DNA from: Streptomyces dioscori
GTDB lineage: Bacteria; Actinomycetota; Actinomycetes; Streptomycetales; Streptomycetaceae
NCBI RefSeq assembly: GCF_003024195.1
Contig: NZ_KZ679041.1
Span: 62,001-126,000 of the forward strand
Reading direction: 5' to 3'
DNA length: 64,000 bases
The translations under genes were made by a program, and so were the position numbers. The notes under the pieces were generated by a model. That model worked only from the letters and a program-made list of their open reading frames with translations. It did no database searches and was not told the DNA's origin. Numbering within the stretch: the first letter of the stretch is position 1; every line of letters begins with the position of its first letter. Of this stretch, positions 20,362 to 28,730 are shown piece after piece.

Positions 20362-22560
20362 ATGAGCCAGCAGGGGGAGAGGCCGACCGGTCAGCAGGAC
20401 GACTGGTGGGGACAGCTGTACGACGACTCCACGGGAGACACCGGCCCGGCGCCCGCACCGGACTCCCTGGACGACCGCTTCGCCTCGGCGACCGACACAC
20501 TGGGCACACCACCCACCCAGACCCCCGGCGTCCCCCCGCCCCGCGAGGAGCGCAAAGAAAACCACGCCCCCGAGCCCCATCAGGGCCGCAGGGAACGGCG
20601 CGACCAGCCCCCACGACCGGCACCCGACACACAACCGGGCGGTACGCCCCCGACCGGCTCGGCGGGCCCGAGCAGCGGTCGTGCAGACGGGCCCGGTCAG
20701 GGGCGCGGGGAACGGCGCGACCAGCCCCCACGACCGGCACCCGACGCACAACCGGGCGGTACGCCCCCGACCGGCTCGTCGGGCCCGAGCAGCGGTCGTG
20801 CAGACGGGCCCGGTCAGGGGCGCGGGGAACGGCGCGGCCAACCCCCACGACCCGCACCCGACGCACAACCGGGCGGTACCCCCACGGACGGCCCCGCGGG
20901 CCCGAGCAGCGGTCGCGCAGACGGGCCCCGTGAGGGGCGCGGGGAACGGCGCGGCCAACCCCCACGACCCGCACCCGACACACAATCCGGCGGTACGCCC
21001 CCACCCTGGTGGCCCCCGAACACCCCCGTAGCGGAAACCCGGCCGAACCCCACAGGCCCCCGCGCCGCGGACCCCCGCACCCCCGCCGAAGCCGGAGGCT
21101 CAGGCTCAGGCTCAGAGACAGACCCCCTGTGGCGCAGCGGACTGCAGCGTCAGCGCGCCCCGTGGGAGGCCCCTCCCGCGAGCCCCCCGGGCCCGACCAC
21201 CTTCCAGCAGGGCCAGGGCCAGGCCATGTCCACGGAGGTTCCCCCGCCCGCCGCGGAGTCGGAGCCGCAGGCGCCGACGCGCGCGGAGGCTACGGACCCC
21301 GGCAGCCGTCCCCCCACCTGGCCCCAGGCCCCCGGCGGCCCCCCGACCATCGGGCCCCCACCCACCGTGGGCACCCCACCCGTCCGCCCCGACACCCTGC
21401 TCGACGTCCCCGTCGGCAAGCCGTCCGGCCAGGGCTACCGGGGCGATCAGCCAGATCAGCCAGATCAGCCAGGTCAGCCAGATCAGTCAGATCTGCCCGA
21501 GCGGCCCGCCCTCCGCGTGCCCGAAACCCCCACCCCCGTCGACCACGTCGGCTCCGGCCCGCCCACCTACGACGCCGAACCCACCGCGCTTCCGCCCGCC
21601 GACCCGGACGACCTCGACGACCTCGTGGCCGACACCGTGCTGGACGGGGCGTCGTACGGGACGTACACCCTGCGTGCCGTGTCCGTGCGCGGGGACTCCG
21701 CCCGGTTCCGGGGCGAGCCCCGCAGGGACTCCCTGCTCACCGCCCGTTTCGGTACGGGCGACGACGCGCTCGTCCTGGTGGCCATGGCGACCGGCGCCCG
21801 CGCCACCCCCGACGCCCACCGTGCCGCCGCCGAGGCCTGCCAGTGGATCGGCAGGGCGGTGGGCCGCAGCCACGCCCGGCTGGCCGAGGACATCAGGGCA
21901 GCCAGGCGCGGCGACCTGAAGTCGGGCCTGCACCGCCTCACCGACCGCAGCCTCGGCAGACTGCGGGCCGGCGCGGTCGAGCGGGGCGTGGAGCCCGAGG
22001 AGTACACCGCGAGCCTGCGCTGCCTGCTCCTGCCCGCCGACCCCGAGTGCCGTACCCGCGTCTTCTTCGGCGTCGGAGCGGGCGGCCTCTTCCGGCTGCG
22101 GGACGGGGAGTGGCAGGACATCGAACCGCGCGTCGCCGACACCACGGGCGAGGCGGTCGTCGGCTTCGGATCGCTGCCTCACGGGACAGCCCACGGGACC
22201 CCGCACGGGACCCCCCACGAGCCACCGCGCGACGCACCCCACGAGACGCCCGACGGCGACCGTCTCACCATGGACCTGAACATCACCACACCCCCCAGCC
22301 CGTACGAGCCGGCCCCCGAGCCGCCGCCCCGCGACCCCTTCCGTTTCCGCGCCTCCGTCGCCCGCCCGGGCGACACGCTCCTGCTGTGCAGCGGCGGGCT
22401 CGCCGAACCCCTGCGCGGCGAGCCGCGTCTGGTCGAACACCTCACCTCCCGCTGGTCGGGAGGCGAGCCGCCGGGCGTCGCCGCGTTCCTCGCGGACAGC
22501 ACGGTGCGGGTCAAGGGGTACGCCGACGACCGGACGGCCGCCGCCGTTTGGGAGGCGTAA
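20362..22560 (+). CDS. PP2C-like phosphatase-fold protein with long Pro-rich repeat N-terminus
   Basis: This 732-residue protein starts at ATG 20362 (MSQQGERPTG), with no clear Shine-Dalgarno. Residues 1-410 are disordered, rich in Pro, Gly, Arg and Thr, and include four 39-residue repeats (about 74-213) with GRGERRDQPPRPAPDAQPGG and PSSGRADGP blocks. A short DQP repeat (about 362-376) is made of 9-bp units. The C-terminal domain (about 415-732) has RGDSARFRGEPRRDSLLTAR and RPGDTLLLCSGGLAEPL, the pattern of actinobacterial PP2C-like serine/threonine phosphatases. Most metal-binding aspartates of active PP2C are not obvious, so it may be a degenerate regulator. An HGTPHGTPHE low-complexity insert interrupts the domain. 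Confidence 0.75.
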   Translation: MSQQGERPTGQQDDWWGQLYDDSTGDTGPAPAPDSLDDRFASATDTLGTPPTQTPGVPPPREERKENHAPEPHQGRRERRDQPPRPAPDTQPGGTPPTGSAGPSSGRADGPGQGRGERRDQPPRPAPDAQPGGTPPTGSSGPSSGRADGPGQGRGERRGQPPRPAPDAQPGGTPTDGPAGPSSGRADGPREGRGERRGQPPRPAPDTQSGGTPPPWWPPNTPVAETRPNPTGPRAADPRTPAEAGGSGSGSETDPLWRSGLQRQRAPWEAPPASPPGPTTFQQGQGQAMSTEVPPPAAESEPQAPTRAEATDPGSRPPTWPQAPGGPPTIGPPPTVGTPPVRPDTLLDVPVGKPSGQGYRGDQPDQPDQPGQPDQSDLPERPALRVPETPTPVDHVGSGPPTYDAEPTALPPADPDDLDDLVADTVLDGASYGTYTLRAVSVRGDSARFRGEPRRDSLLTARFGTGDDALVLVAMATGARATPDAHRAAAEACQWIGRAVGRSHARLAEDIRAARRGDLKSGLHRLTDRSLGRLRAGAVERGVEPEEYTASLRCLLLPADPECRTRVFFGVGAGGLFRLRDGEWQDIEPRVADTTGEAVVGFGSLPHGTAHGTPHGTPHEPPRDAPHETPDGDRLTMDLNITTPPSPYEPAPEPPPRDPFRFRASVARPGDTLLLCSGGLAEPLRGEPRLVEHLTSRWSGGEPPGVAAFLADSTVRVKGYADDRTAAAVWEA
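20583..21001 (+). repeat. 117-bp tandem repeat inside a coding sequence
   Basis: The units start at 20583, 20700, 20817 and 20934, exactly 117 bp apart (39 codons); the fourth is partial. Each contains GGGGCGCGGGGAACGGCGCG then CCAGCCCCCACGACC or a variant, which is the same sequence as the dispersed intergenic repeat of this genome in its opposite reading. The frame is preserved in all copies. Confidence 0.92.
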
Positions 22561-22645
22561 CCGCGCCCGCTGTGAACAGATGGGACCTGAGGGGATCCCG
22601 TGACAGCGATCGTCAGAGCGATCGACAGCAAAGGGCGTGTGACTC

Positions 22646-24388
22646 ATGGCCAAGCAGAACGTCGCCGAGCAGTTCATCGACATCCTCGTCCGCGCCGGTG
22701 TCAAACGCCTGTACGGAGTCGTCGGCGACAGCCTCAACCCGGTCGTCGACGCGATCCGGCGCAACTCCGCCATCGACTGGATCCATGTCCGGCACGAGGA
22801 GACGGCGGCGTTCGCGGCGGGCGCCGAGGCCCAGATCACCGGCAGTCTCGCCGCCTGCGCGGGCTCCTGCGGCCCGGGGAACCTGCACCTCATCAACGGC
22901 CTGTACGACGCCCACCGCTCCATGGCTCCCGTGCTCGCCCTCGCCTCGCACATCCCGTCCAGCGAGATCGGCCTCGGCTTCTTCCAGGAGACCCACCCCG
23001 ACCAGCTGTTCCGTGAGTGCAGCCACTACAGCGAGATGATCTCCAATCCGCAGCAGATGCCCCGCCTCCTGCAGACCGCCATCCAGCACGCGGTCGGCCA
23101 GGGCGGCGTGAGCGTCGTGACGCTGCCCGGCGACATCGCCGACCAGCCCGCCCCGGACAAGGCCGCCGAGACCGCCCTCGTCACCTCCCGGCCCACCGTG
23201 CGCCCGGGTGACACCGAGATCGACAAGCTCGCCGCGATGATCGACGAGGCCGACAGGGTCACGCTCTTCTGCGGCAGCGGGACGGCGGGTGCGCACGCCG
23301 AGGTGATGGAGTTCGCCGAGAAGATCAAGTCCCCGGTCGGGCACGCCCTGCGGGGCAAGGAATGGATCCAGTACGACAACCCGTACGACGTCGGCATGAG
23401 CGGACTCCTCGGGTACGGCGCCGCCTACGAGGCGACCCACGAGTGCGACCTGCTGATCCTGCTGGGCACCGACTTCCCGTACAACGCCTTCCTCCCCGAC
23501 GACGTCAAGATCGCCCAGGTCGACGTACGCCCCGAGCGGCTCGGGCGTCGTTCGAAGCTTGACCTCGCGGTGTGGGGCGATGTGAAGGAGACCCTGCGCT
23601 GTCTCACCCCGAGGGTGAGCCCCAAGACCAACCGCCGCTTCCTCGACAAGATGCTCAAGAAACACTCCGCGGCGCTCGACGGCGTCGTGAAGGCCTACAC
23701 CCGCAAGGTCGACAAGCACGTCCCGATCCACCCGGAGTACGTGGCCTCCGTCCTCGACGAACTCGCCGACGACGACGCCGTGTTCACCGTCGACACCGGC
23801 ATGTGCAACGTGTGGGCGGCCCGCTACATCACCCCCAACGGCCGCCGCCGCATCATCGGTTCCTTCTCGCACGGCTCCATGGCGAACGCCCTGCCGCAGG
23901 CCATCGGCGCGCAGTTCACCGACCGTGGCCGCCAGGTCGTCTCGATGTCGGGCGACGGCGGATTCTCCATGCTGATGGGCGACTTCCTCACGCTCGTCCA
24001 GTACGACCTGCCGGTGAAGGTCGTCCTCTTCAACAACTCCTCGCTCGGCATGGTCGAACTGGAGATGATGGTCGGCGGGCTGCCTGCGTACGGCACGAGC
24101 AACAAGAACCCCGACTTCGCCGCCGTCGCTCGGGCCTGCGGCGCCTACGGCGTACGCGTCGAGAAGCCCAAGGAGCTGGCGGGCGCCCTGAAGGACGCCT
24201 TCAAGCACAAGGGCCCCGCCCTCATCGACGTCGTCACCGACCCGAACGCCCTGTCCATCCCGCCGAAGATCAGCAAGGAGATGGTGACGGGCTTCGCCCT
24301 GTCGGCGTCCAAGATCGTCCTCGACGGGGGAGTGGGCCGCATGGCGCAGATGGCCCGCTCGAACCTGCGTAACGTGCCCCGGCCGTAG
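22646..24388 (+). CDS. poxB: Pyruvate dehydrogenase (quinone) / ThDP-dependent PoxB-like enzyme
   Basis: This 580-residue ThDP enzyme decarboxylates pyruvate to acetate and passes electrons to quinone through FAD, in E. coli PoxB terms. Visible are the catalytic glutamate E51 in VRHEETAAF, the FAD-domain region (about 190-330), and the ThDP motif beginning SGDGGFSMLMGDFL (about 434) and ending in LFNNSSLGM. The FFQETHP segment is typical of PoxB/pyruvate oxidase. Length matches (572 in E. coli). The C-terminal membrane-binding peptide is not obviously conserved. A good start is ATG 22646, 85 nt after the PP2C-like gene; the two need not be cotranscribed. Confidence 0.93.
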   Translation: MAKQNVAEQFIDILVRAGVKRLYGVVGDSLNPVVDAIRRNSAIDWIHVRHEETAAFAAGAEAQITGSLAACAGSCGPGNLHLINGLYDAHRSMAPVLALASHIPSSEIGLGFFQETHPDQLFRECSHYSEMISNPQQMPRLLQTAIQHAVGQGGVSVVTLPGDIADQPAPDKAAETALVTSRPTVRPGDTEIDKLAAMIDEADRVTLFCGSGTAGAHAEVMEFAEKIKSPVGHALRGKEWIQYDNPYDVGMSGLLGYGAAYEATHECDLLILLGTDFPYNAFLPDDVKIAQVDVRPERLGRRSKLDLAVWGDVKETLRCLTPRVSPKTNRRFLDKMLKKHSAALDGVVKAYTRKVDKHVPIHPEYVASVLDELADDDAVFTVDTGMCNVWAARYITPNGRRRIIGSFSHGSMANALPQAIGAQFTDRGRQVVSMSGDGGFSMLMGDFLTLVQYDLPVKVVLFNNSSLGMVELEMMVGGLPAYGTSNKNPDFAAVARACGAYGVRVEKPKELAGALKDAFKHKGPALIDVVTDPNALSIPPKISKEMVTGFALSASKIVLDGGVGRMAQMARSNLRNVPRP

Positions 24389-24432
24389 GCGACGTGCGAT
24401 GTGCGCCGTGCGACGGATCGCGGCTCCGGTCG

Positions 24433-25854
24433 TCAGTCGGCGGGGACCCACTTGCGCTCCGAGCCCTCCGTTCCGTACCAGTAACGCGGCAGGCCCTTGA
24501 TGGCGCTCGTACGGAACGGACGGCCGTGGTCGTCGATGCGGGCCGTGCCGGTCCGGCCCTCTGAGGACCAGTCCAGCTCCAGGTACCAGTCGCAGCCGCA
24601 GTTCTCCGTCTGCGCGGTGACGAGCAGGACCTCCGGGTCCGAGGCCGACACCCGGTAGGGCATCCGCACGGCCGGGATCGGCGTGCCGGTGTCGTTGCCG
24701 GGTACCGCGCGGGCGATCGGGCGGTCCTTGTCCAGGTCGACGGCGAAGGAGCGCGGGGTGATCGAACCGCCGCAGCCCTGGTCCATGGCGTACACCGTGC
24801 CGGGATCGGGGGCGGTACGGCCGACCACCCGGACCCGCAGATCCGTCAGGACGACGGCGGTGGAGGTCCGGCCCTGTACGGAGATCTCGACATTGGTCTC
24901 CCGCCCGTGCACCGCGCCCTGGGTCGCGGCCCAGGTCCCGGCGTCCTGCGGGGCGGGCGGCGGCGGGACCTGCCCCGGGTCCTTGCGGATGACGTAGTCG
25001 TGGCCGCAGCCGAGCTTCCAGGCCTGCGAGTTGGCGGTCCAGGTGAGGGGCGCGGAGACGCTTCCGCCGCCGTTGGTCTTCTGCTTCCCCTTGGTGCCCT
25101 CGGTGCCCTTCGAGCTCGAAGGCGCTCCGTCACCGGGGGACTTGGACGCCTTGCCCTTGGCGCCGGACGAGGGTGAGGCGCCGCTCCCGCTGGGGGACGG
25201 GCTCGTCGACGGGCGGTGGCGGGTGTCCGAGGTGGCCGTCGTGGGGGACGGTCGGACGGTTCCGGAGGCGCCGTCGGAGGACCGGTCGCCGGAGAGGGCC
25301 GACAGGCTGCCCAGCATGAGAAGCAGCGCGGACGCCGCCGCGACGGTGACGGTGATCCGCCGCCGGTACCAGGCGGGGCGGGGGTGTGGCACTCCGACTC
25401 CGGCTCCAACTCCGGCTCCGACTTCGGCTCCGGTGGCGGGGACGGCGTCGGACACGAGGCCGTCGTCGGTGGGGTCCGCCTTACTCGCGGAATGCGGCTC
25501 GTCCGGCTCGTCCGGCCCGTCCGACTCGCTCGGCTGCGGTCCGTCGTCCTCCGTCGGGTCCGGGGCCGGGCTCTCGGACGGACCGGGCGTACGGGGCCGC
25601 TGCCGGGCCGCGACCGCGAGGATCCACCGGCGGTGCAGTTCGAGCCGTTCGTCCGGGGTCGCCCCGCACAGTACGGCGAACCGCTCCACGGGTGCGAAGT
25701 CGAGCGGCACCGCGTCGCCCGCGCAGTAGCGGTGCAGCGTCGAGGTGTTCATGTTCACCCGGCGCGCCAGGGCACCGTAACTGCGGTCCGTCCGCGCCTT
25801 CAGACGTCTCAGCAGTGCCGCGAACTCCTCGACGTCCTCGTCCCGAGTCGACAC
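24433..25854 (-). CDS. Transmembrane XRE-type regulator with extracellular domain
   Basis: This 473-residue protein starts at GTG 25854 behind GGGGGAA. Residues 7-65 are an HTH of the XRE/Cro type (YGALARRVNMNTSTLHRYC). An acidic Pro/Ser/Asp linker follows, then basic RRR and a single TM helix (about 167-187), a Ser/Pro/Lys/Gly-rich external linker (190-265) and a C-terminal domain (about 266-473) with several Cys (GCGHDYVIR, DQGCGG, ENCGCDWYL). HTH inside and globular domain outside suggest a one-component sensor responding to an envelope signal. This architecture is frequent in Streptomyces, but the ligand is unknown. It is divergent from two secreted protein genes, convergent with poxB. 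Confidence 0.85.
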   Translation of the reverse strand: MSTRDEDVEEFAALLRRLKARTDRSYGALARRVNMNTSTLHRYCAGDAVPLDFAPVERFAVLCGATPDERLELHRRWILAVAARQRPRTPGPSESPAPDPTEDDGPQPSESDGPDEPDEPHSASKADPTDDGLVSDAVPATGAEVGAGVGAGVGVPHPRPAWYRRRITVTVAAASALLLMLGSLSALSGDRSSDGASGTVRPSPTTATSDTRHRPSTSPSPSGSGASPSSGAKGKASKSPGDGAPSSSKGTEGTKGKQKTNGGGSVSAPLTWTANSQAWKLGCGHDYVIRKDPGQVPPPPAPQDAGTWAATQGAVHGRETNVEISVQGRTSTAVVLTDLRVRVVGRTAPDPGTVYAMDQGCGGSITPRSFAVDLDKDRPIARAVPGNDTGTPIPAVRMPYRVSASDPEVLLVTAQTENCGCDWYLELDWSSEGRTGTARIDDHGRPFRTSAIKGLPRYWYGTEGSERKWVPAD

Positions 25855-26187
25855 CGTTCCCCCGTACTGGTCGTCCGTACTGGTCGTCGCCCCGGCCGAG
25901 GGGCCTGTCCCGGCCCGGGACGAGCATCCCAGGCACTCCATATACCTGCACGTCAGGAGGGATGGGATGGTTCCACGGTGGTGGAAACGGCGTCTCCTGT
26001 TGCGTACGCCCCGAGTGACGGCTGATGCTTCTGGTGTCGCACCGACCGCCGCCGGACCGACCAGCCGGCGGCAGCCCACGACGGGCCCTCGCGACACCAC
26101 CCACCACTTGTGCAGGCGATTCGCCATGCACGCGGAACGACCGTGCGCACAGATCGTGCAGGCATACAGACCACAGGGGGACATCCA
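25855..26187. other. Divergent promoter region of the TM-XRE gene and secreted protein genes
   Basis: This 333-nt region carries CGTACTGGTCGTC twice in tandem (about 25863-25890), close to the XRE start, and an AT-rich TATACCT/TATATG stretch near 25939 that may be a -10 box. GTGCAGGCATACAGACC lies before the 26188 gene. No coding sequence is supported. The tandem repeat could be a regulator site. Confidence 0.35.
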
Positions 26188-26832
26188 ATGAGCAAGCGCA
26201 CCCGAGGCGTGGCGTTCACCGCACTCGCCGCCGCGGCCCTCGCCGTCGGTACGGTACTCGCCGGCCCGGCCGGTGCCGTCGTGAACACCTCGGCACCCGT
26301 CTCGGTGACGTCGAGCGGCACACCCAAGTTCCTGTCGGCCGCCCAGCTGCCGCCGCACCCCTCCTCCGCCTGGACGGCGGGCAAGGTCACGCCCGGTGTT
26401 CCCGACGAGCTGGTGTTCTGCCTGGAGGACGCGCTGCCGGGCTACGACTCCTCGTACCGGGACTTCCGTACCGACCTGGAGACCAACGCCCAGCAGCTGA
26501 CGATCGTCGTCGGCAGCAACGCGAAGGCCGATGCCCTCGCCAAGCGGCTGAACAAGGAGATCAAGGCCTGCGCGGCCAAGGCGGAGCAGGCCGACCCCGA
26601 GGTCGAGGCCACCCTGAAGGACTACGGCACGCTGCCGGTCGAAGAGGGTGCCCACGTCTACGGGGTGCACACCGGTACCACGTGGGGCGCCACCGACATC
26701 AACCTCTACTCGGTCGGCCGGGACGGCCGGGCCGTCACCGTCGTGAAGTGGGGACAGATGGGCGACTTCTCCGACGCGCCCGTGAAGGCCTTCAAGAAGA
26801 CCACGACCACCGCGGTCAACAAGCTCTACTGA
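26188..26832 (+). CDS. Secreted protein of unknown function
   Basis: This 214-residue protein has a clear Sec signal peptide (MSKRTRGVAFTALAAAALAV, cleavage likely after AGA near residue 32). The mature part is globular, with two Cys (about 73 and 130) that may form a disulfide and an alternating pattern ending in VVKWGQMGDFSDAPVKAFK. It loosely recalls PknH-type extracellular sensor domains, but I cannot assign it. ATG 26188 follows CAGGGGG. It is divergent from the TM-XRE gene, so a functional link with that external domain is possible. Confidence 0.75.
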   Translation: MSKRTRGVAFTALAAAALAVGTVLAGPAGAVVNTSAPVSVTSSGTPKFLSAAQLPPHPSSAWTAGKVTPGVPDELVFCLEDALPGYDSSYRDFRTDLETNAQQLTIVVGSNAKADALAKRLNKEIKACAAKAEQADPEVEATLKDYGTLPVEEGAHVYGVHTGTTWGATDINLYSVGRDGRAVTVVKWGQMGDFSDAPVKAFKKTTTTAVNKLY

Positions 26833-26845
26833 CCGCCACCTGAGC

Positions 26846-26887
26846 CGGGGCCGCCCTCACGCGACGGGGGTCGAGAGGGCGGCCCCG
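26846..26887 (+). terminator. Hairpin after the first secreted protein gene
   Basis: CGGGGCCGCCCTC (26846-26858) and GAGGGCGGCCCCG (26875-26887) are perfect 13-bp arms around a 16-nt loop, 14 nt past the stop. It probably ends the 26188 transcript before the next gene. Confidence 0.7.
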
Positions 26888-26954
26888 ATCGGTGCGACCG
26901 ACCATCGCGCCGGACATGACCTGAGATCAGCATCAGAACGGGGAGCACGGACCG

Positions 26955-27491
26955 ATGAACAGCAGCAACAGCAACAACAGCAACGCCACCGGCACCACCG
27001 CACACCGGCGGGGACGCCGTGCCGCCCTGATCGCCGGCCTCGTCGCCGCGACCGCACTGCCGCTCGCGATCACCGCGTCGGCCGAGGCGACCTCGGCCGG
27101 GACGACGGCGCGGACCGCCGCGCTCCGCCCGGTCAGCGGGCAGCCGTCGAACTCGGTGACCCGGATCGCCGACTTCTACGGCGCGTACATCGACGCGCAG
27201 GCCGGGCCGGGCGAGGGCGGGAACCTGGTCACCGAGCTGCGGAAGTACTACGTCGACGCCGACTACCTCACGGAACTTGAGGCCTGGGAGGACGAGAACC
27301 ACGCGGACGGCGTCCTGCGGGCCCAGAACGTGCCGGCGAAGTGGACGGTCACCGACAACGGCAAGGCGGACCACTCCGAAGCGGTCGTGACGATGACCTG
27401 GGGGGACAGGACCACGACCAGGCTCGTCGTCGACATGAACCGTGACCACGAGATCATCCACATCGGGGACAAGGGGATCGCCGGCAAGTAG
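26955..27491 (+). CDS. Small secreted protein of unknown function
   Basis: This 178-residue protein begins with an Asn/Ser run (MNSSNSNNSNATG), then basic residues and a hydrophobic segment (RAALIAGLVAATALPLAITA) ending in a likely signal cleavage site near ASAEA. The mature domain (about 60-178) contains TRIADFYGAYIDA and VVDMNRDHEIIHIGDKG; no family was recognised, and there is no Cys. ATG 26955 follows GGGGAGC. It has its own leader after a terminator, so it may be transcribed separately from the 26188 gene. Confidence 0.7.
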   Translation: MNSSNSNNSNATGTTAHRRGRRAALIAGLVAATALPLAITASAEATSAGTTARTAALRPVSGQPSNSVTRIADFYGAYIDAQAGPGEGGNLVTELRKYYVDADYLTELEAWEDENHADGVLRAQNVPAKWTVTDNGKADHSEAVVTMTWGDRTTTRLVVDMNRDHEIIHIGDKGIAGK

Positions 27492-28120
27492 GCGCAAGGG
27501 GATCGGCGGCAAGCAGGCGAAGTAGCGGCCGCGGAAGGCCGACTCGCGCAAGGCCGACTCGCGTACGGCCGGTGCGGCAGATGGCTGTCGGCGGATGGAC
27601 CGAGCGCCCACGACCGTTCCGCCAGCCGGAGACATCGGAGCGAAGCGGTGTGCGCCCGTCCGGTACACCGCTGCCCGGCGCGGCAGCTGGACAGCGTCGT
27701 CCCCCGGGCGGGGCCCGTCTCCGGCGCCCGGGGCGCGACCGGCGCGGGCGGGCGTCGGCGGGACAGCGGCACCACGTTCGGCGGTCCGCCCGCCGCGGAC
27801 CGTCCACCGGTCGACCGGGGCCCTCCGCCTCACCAGTGCGTTCTCCGGCCGTCTCGGCGGGGGGCGTACGCGATCCGCCGCGCGACCCGCGCCGACCGGT
27901 GTGTGCCGCGCTCGCCCCGCCCACCGCCTCTCGCCGTCGGCGGGGCCTTTCCGAAGGCTTCGCGGGTGTGATCCACCGCCGGCCGGCCCACGTCGTACGG
28001 CCGTCAACGACTCACGTACGGCCAGTTATTGAGGAATCGACATGACTGCCTGGTTTCCCGGCGGGGCATGCATTCCGTGAACGTGTTCGAGCAGGAGGGG
28101 TACCGAGAGCGGCGGGGGTC
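27492..28120. other. 629-nt region without a supported gene
   Basis: It starts with an imperfect duplication of the preceding gene's 3' end (GGCAAG...TAGGCGCAAGGGGATCGGCGGCAAG) and a short repeat GCCGACTCGCG. Open frames on both strands here are Arg/Pro-rich, lack ribosome sites and look like by-products of GC bias. It probably contains the promoter for the ATPase gene at 28121; nothing else can be supported. Confidence 0.3.
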
Positions 28121-28678
28121 ATGAAGAGGTATGCGCGAGGAGGCGGTCCCGTCTTATCCGGGGCCTTCTCGGCGGAGACGGTGAATTCGGCCACGACCGT
28201 GGAGGACACGGCGAACACGGCGGAGATCGCGTTCGATCAGCAAGGTCTTCAACAAGGTCTTCAACAAAACCTTCAGGAAGGTCTTCAGGAAGGCTTTTCG
28301 CATCTCAGGCGCAGGCTCCGGCGCTGCGATCTCCGGGCCGTGCCCGAGGTCCGCAGGGCGCTGCGTGAGCTGCTCGCCCACTGGGGGAGGCCCGGCAGGT
28401 CCGAGACGGCGGAACTGCTCACCAGCGAGATCGTGACCAACGCGCTCGTCCACACCGATCAGGAGGCGCTGTTCACAGCGACCGTCGGCCCGCGCGGACT
28501 GCGGGTGGAGGTGCGGGACTTCGAGGGACGCAGGCCGAGGCTGCGGATACCGAACGCGGACGAGGGCACGCACGGCAGGGGTCTGATCCTGGTGCAGTCG
28601 CTCGCCGACGCGTGGGGCGTACGCATGCACGGGGTGGGGAAGGCGGTGTGGTTCGAACTGGATGGGGGCGCGGCATGA
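28121..28678 (+). CDS. RsbW-like ATP-binding protein (anti-sigma kinase family)
   Basis: This 185-residue protein has a C-terminal GHKL ATPase domain (about 65-182): N box SEIVTNALVH, G1 VRDFEGR, G2 GTHGRGLILVQSL. This is the HATPase_c_2 family abundant in Streptomyces; relatives act as anti-sigma kinases or regulators. The N-terminal 60 residues are not part of the domain and contain a QQGLQQGLQQNLQEGLQEGF run encoded by five 12-bp units (28241-28300), AT-richer than its surroundings. ATG 28121 has only a weak GGCGGGGG upstream. There is no cognate sigma or antagonist gene beside it. A perfect hairpin overlaps its end. Confidence 0.85.
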   Translation: MKRYARGGGPVLSGAFSAETVNSATTVEDTANTAEIAFDQQGLQQGLQQNLQEGLQEGFSHLRRRLRRCDLRAVPEVRRALRELLAHWGRPGRSETAELLTSEIVTNALVHTDQEALFTATVGPRGLRVEVRDFEGRRPRLRIPNADEGTHGRGLILVQSLADAWGVRMHGVGKAVWFELDGGAA

Positions 28679-28698
28679 GATGCCGCGCCCCCATCCAG
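28658..28698. terminator. Perfect 19-bp hairpin between convergent genes
   Basis: CTGGATGGGGGCGCGGCAT (28658-28676) and its exact complement (28680-28698) flank a GAG loop. The first arm is the 3' end of the ATPase gene including its stop. It can terminate both this gene and the convergent DUF2637 gene. Confidence 0.85.
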
Positions 28699-28730
28699 AG
28701 TCGAGGCCGTTGAGAAGCCCCGGGTCCCGC

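Noticed and set aside
22613-24451. 612-codon minus-strand frame opposite poxB
   Set aside because: It is the exact antisense of an intact ThDP enzyme and has a repetitive Val/Gly/Asp/His composition.
27492-28120. Several overlapping open frames on both strands in the 27.5-28.1 kb gap
   Set aside because: All have biased Arg/Pro/Gly composition, no ribosome sites and no recognisable motif.
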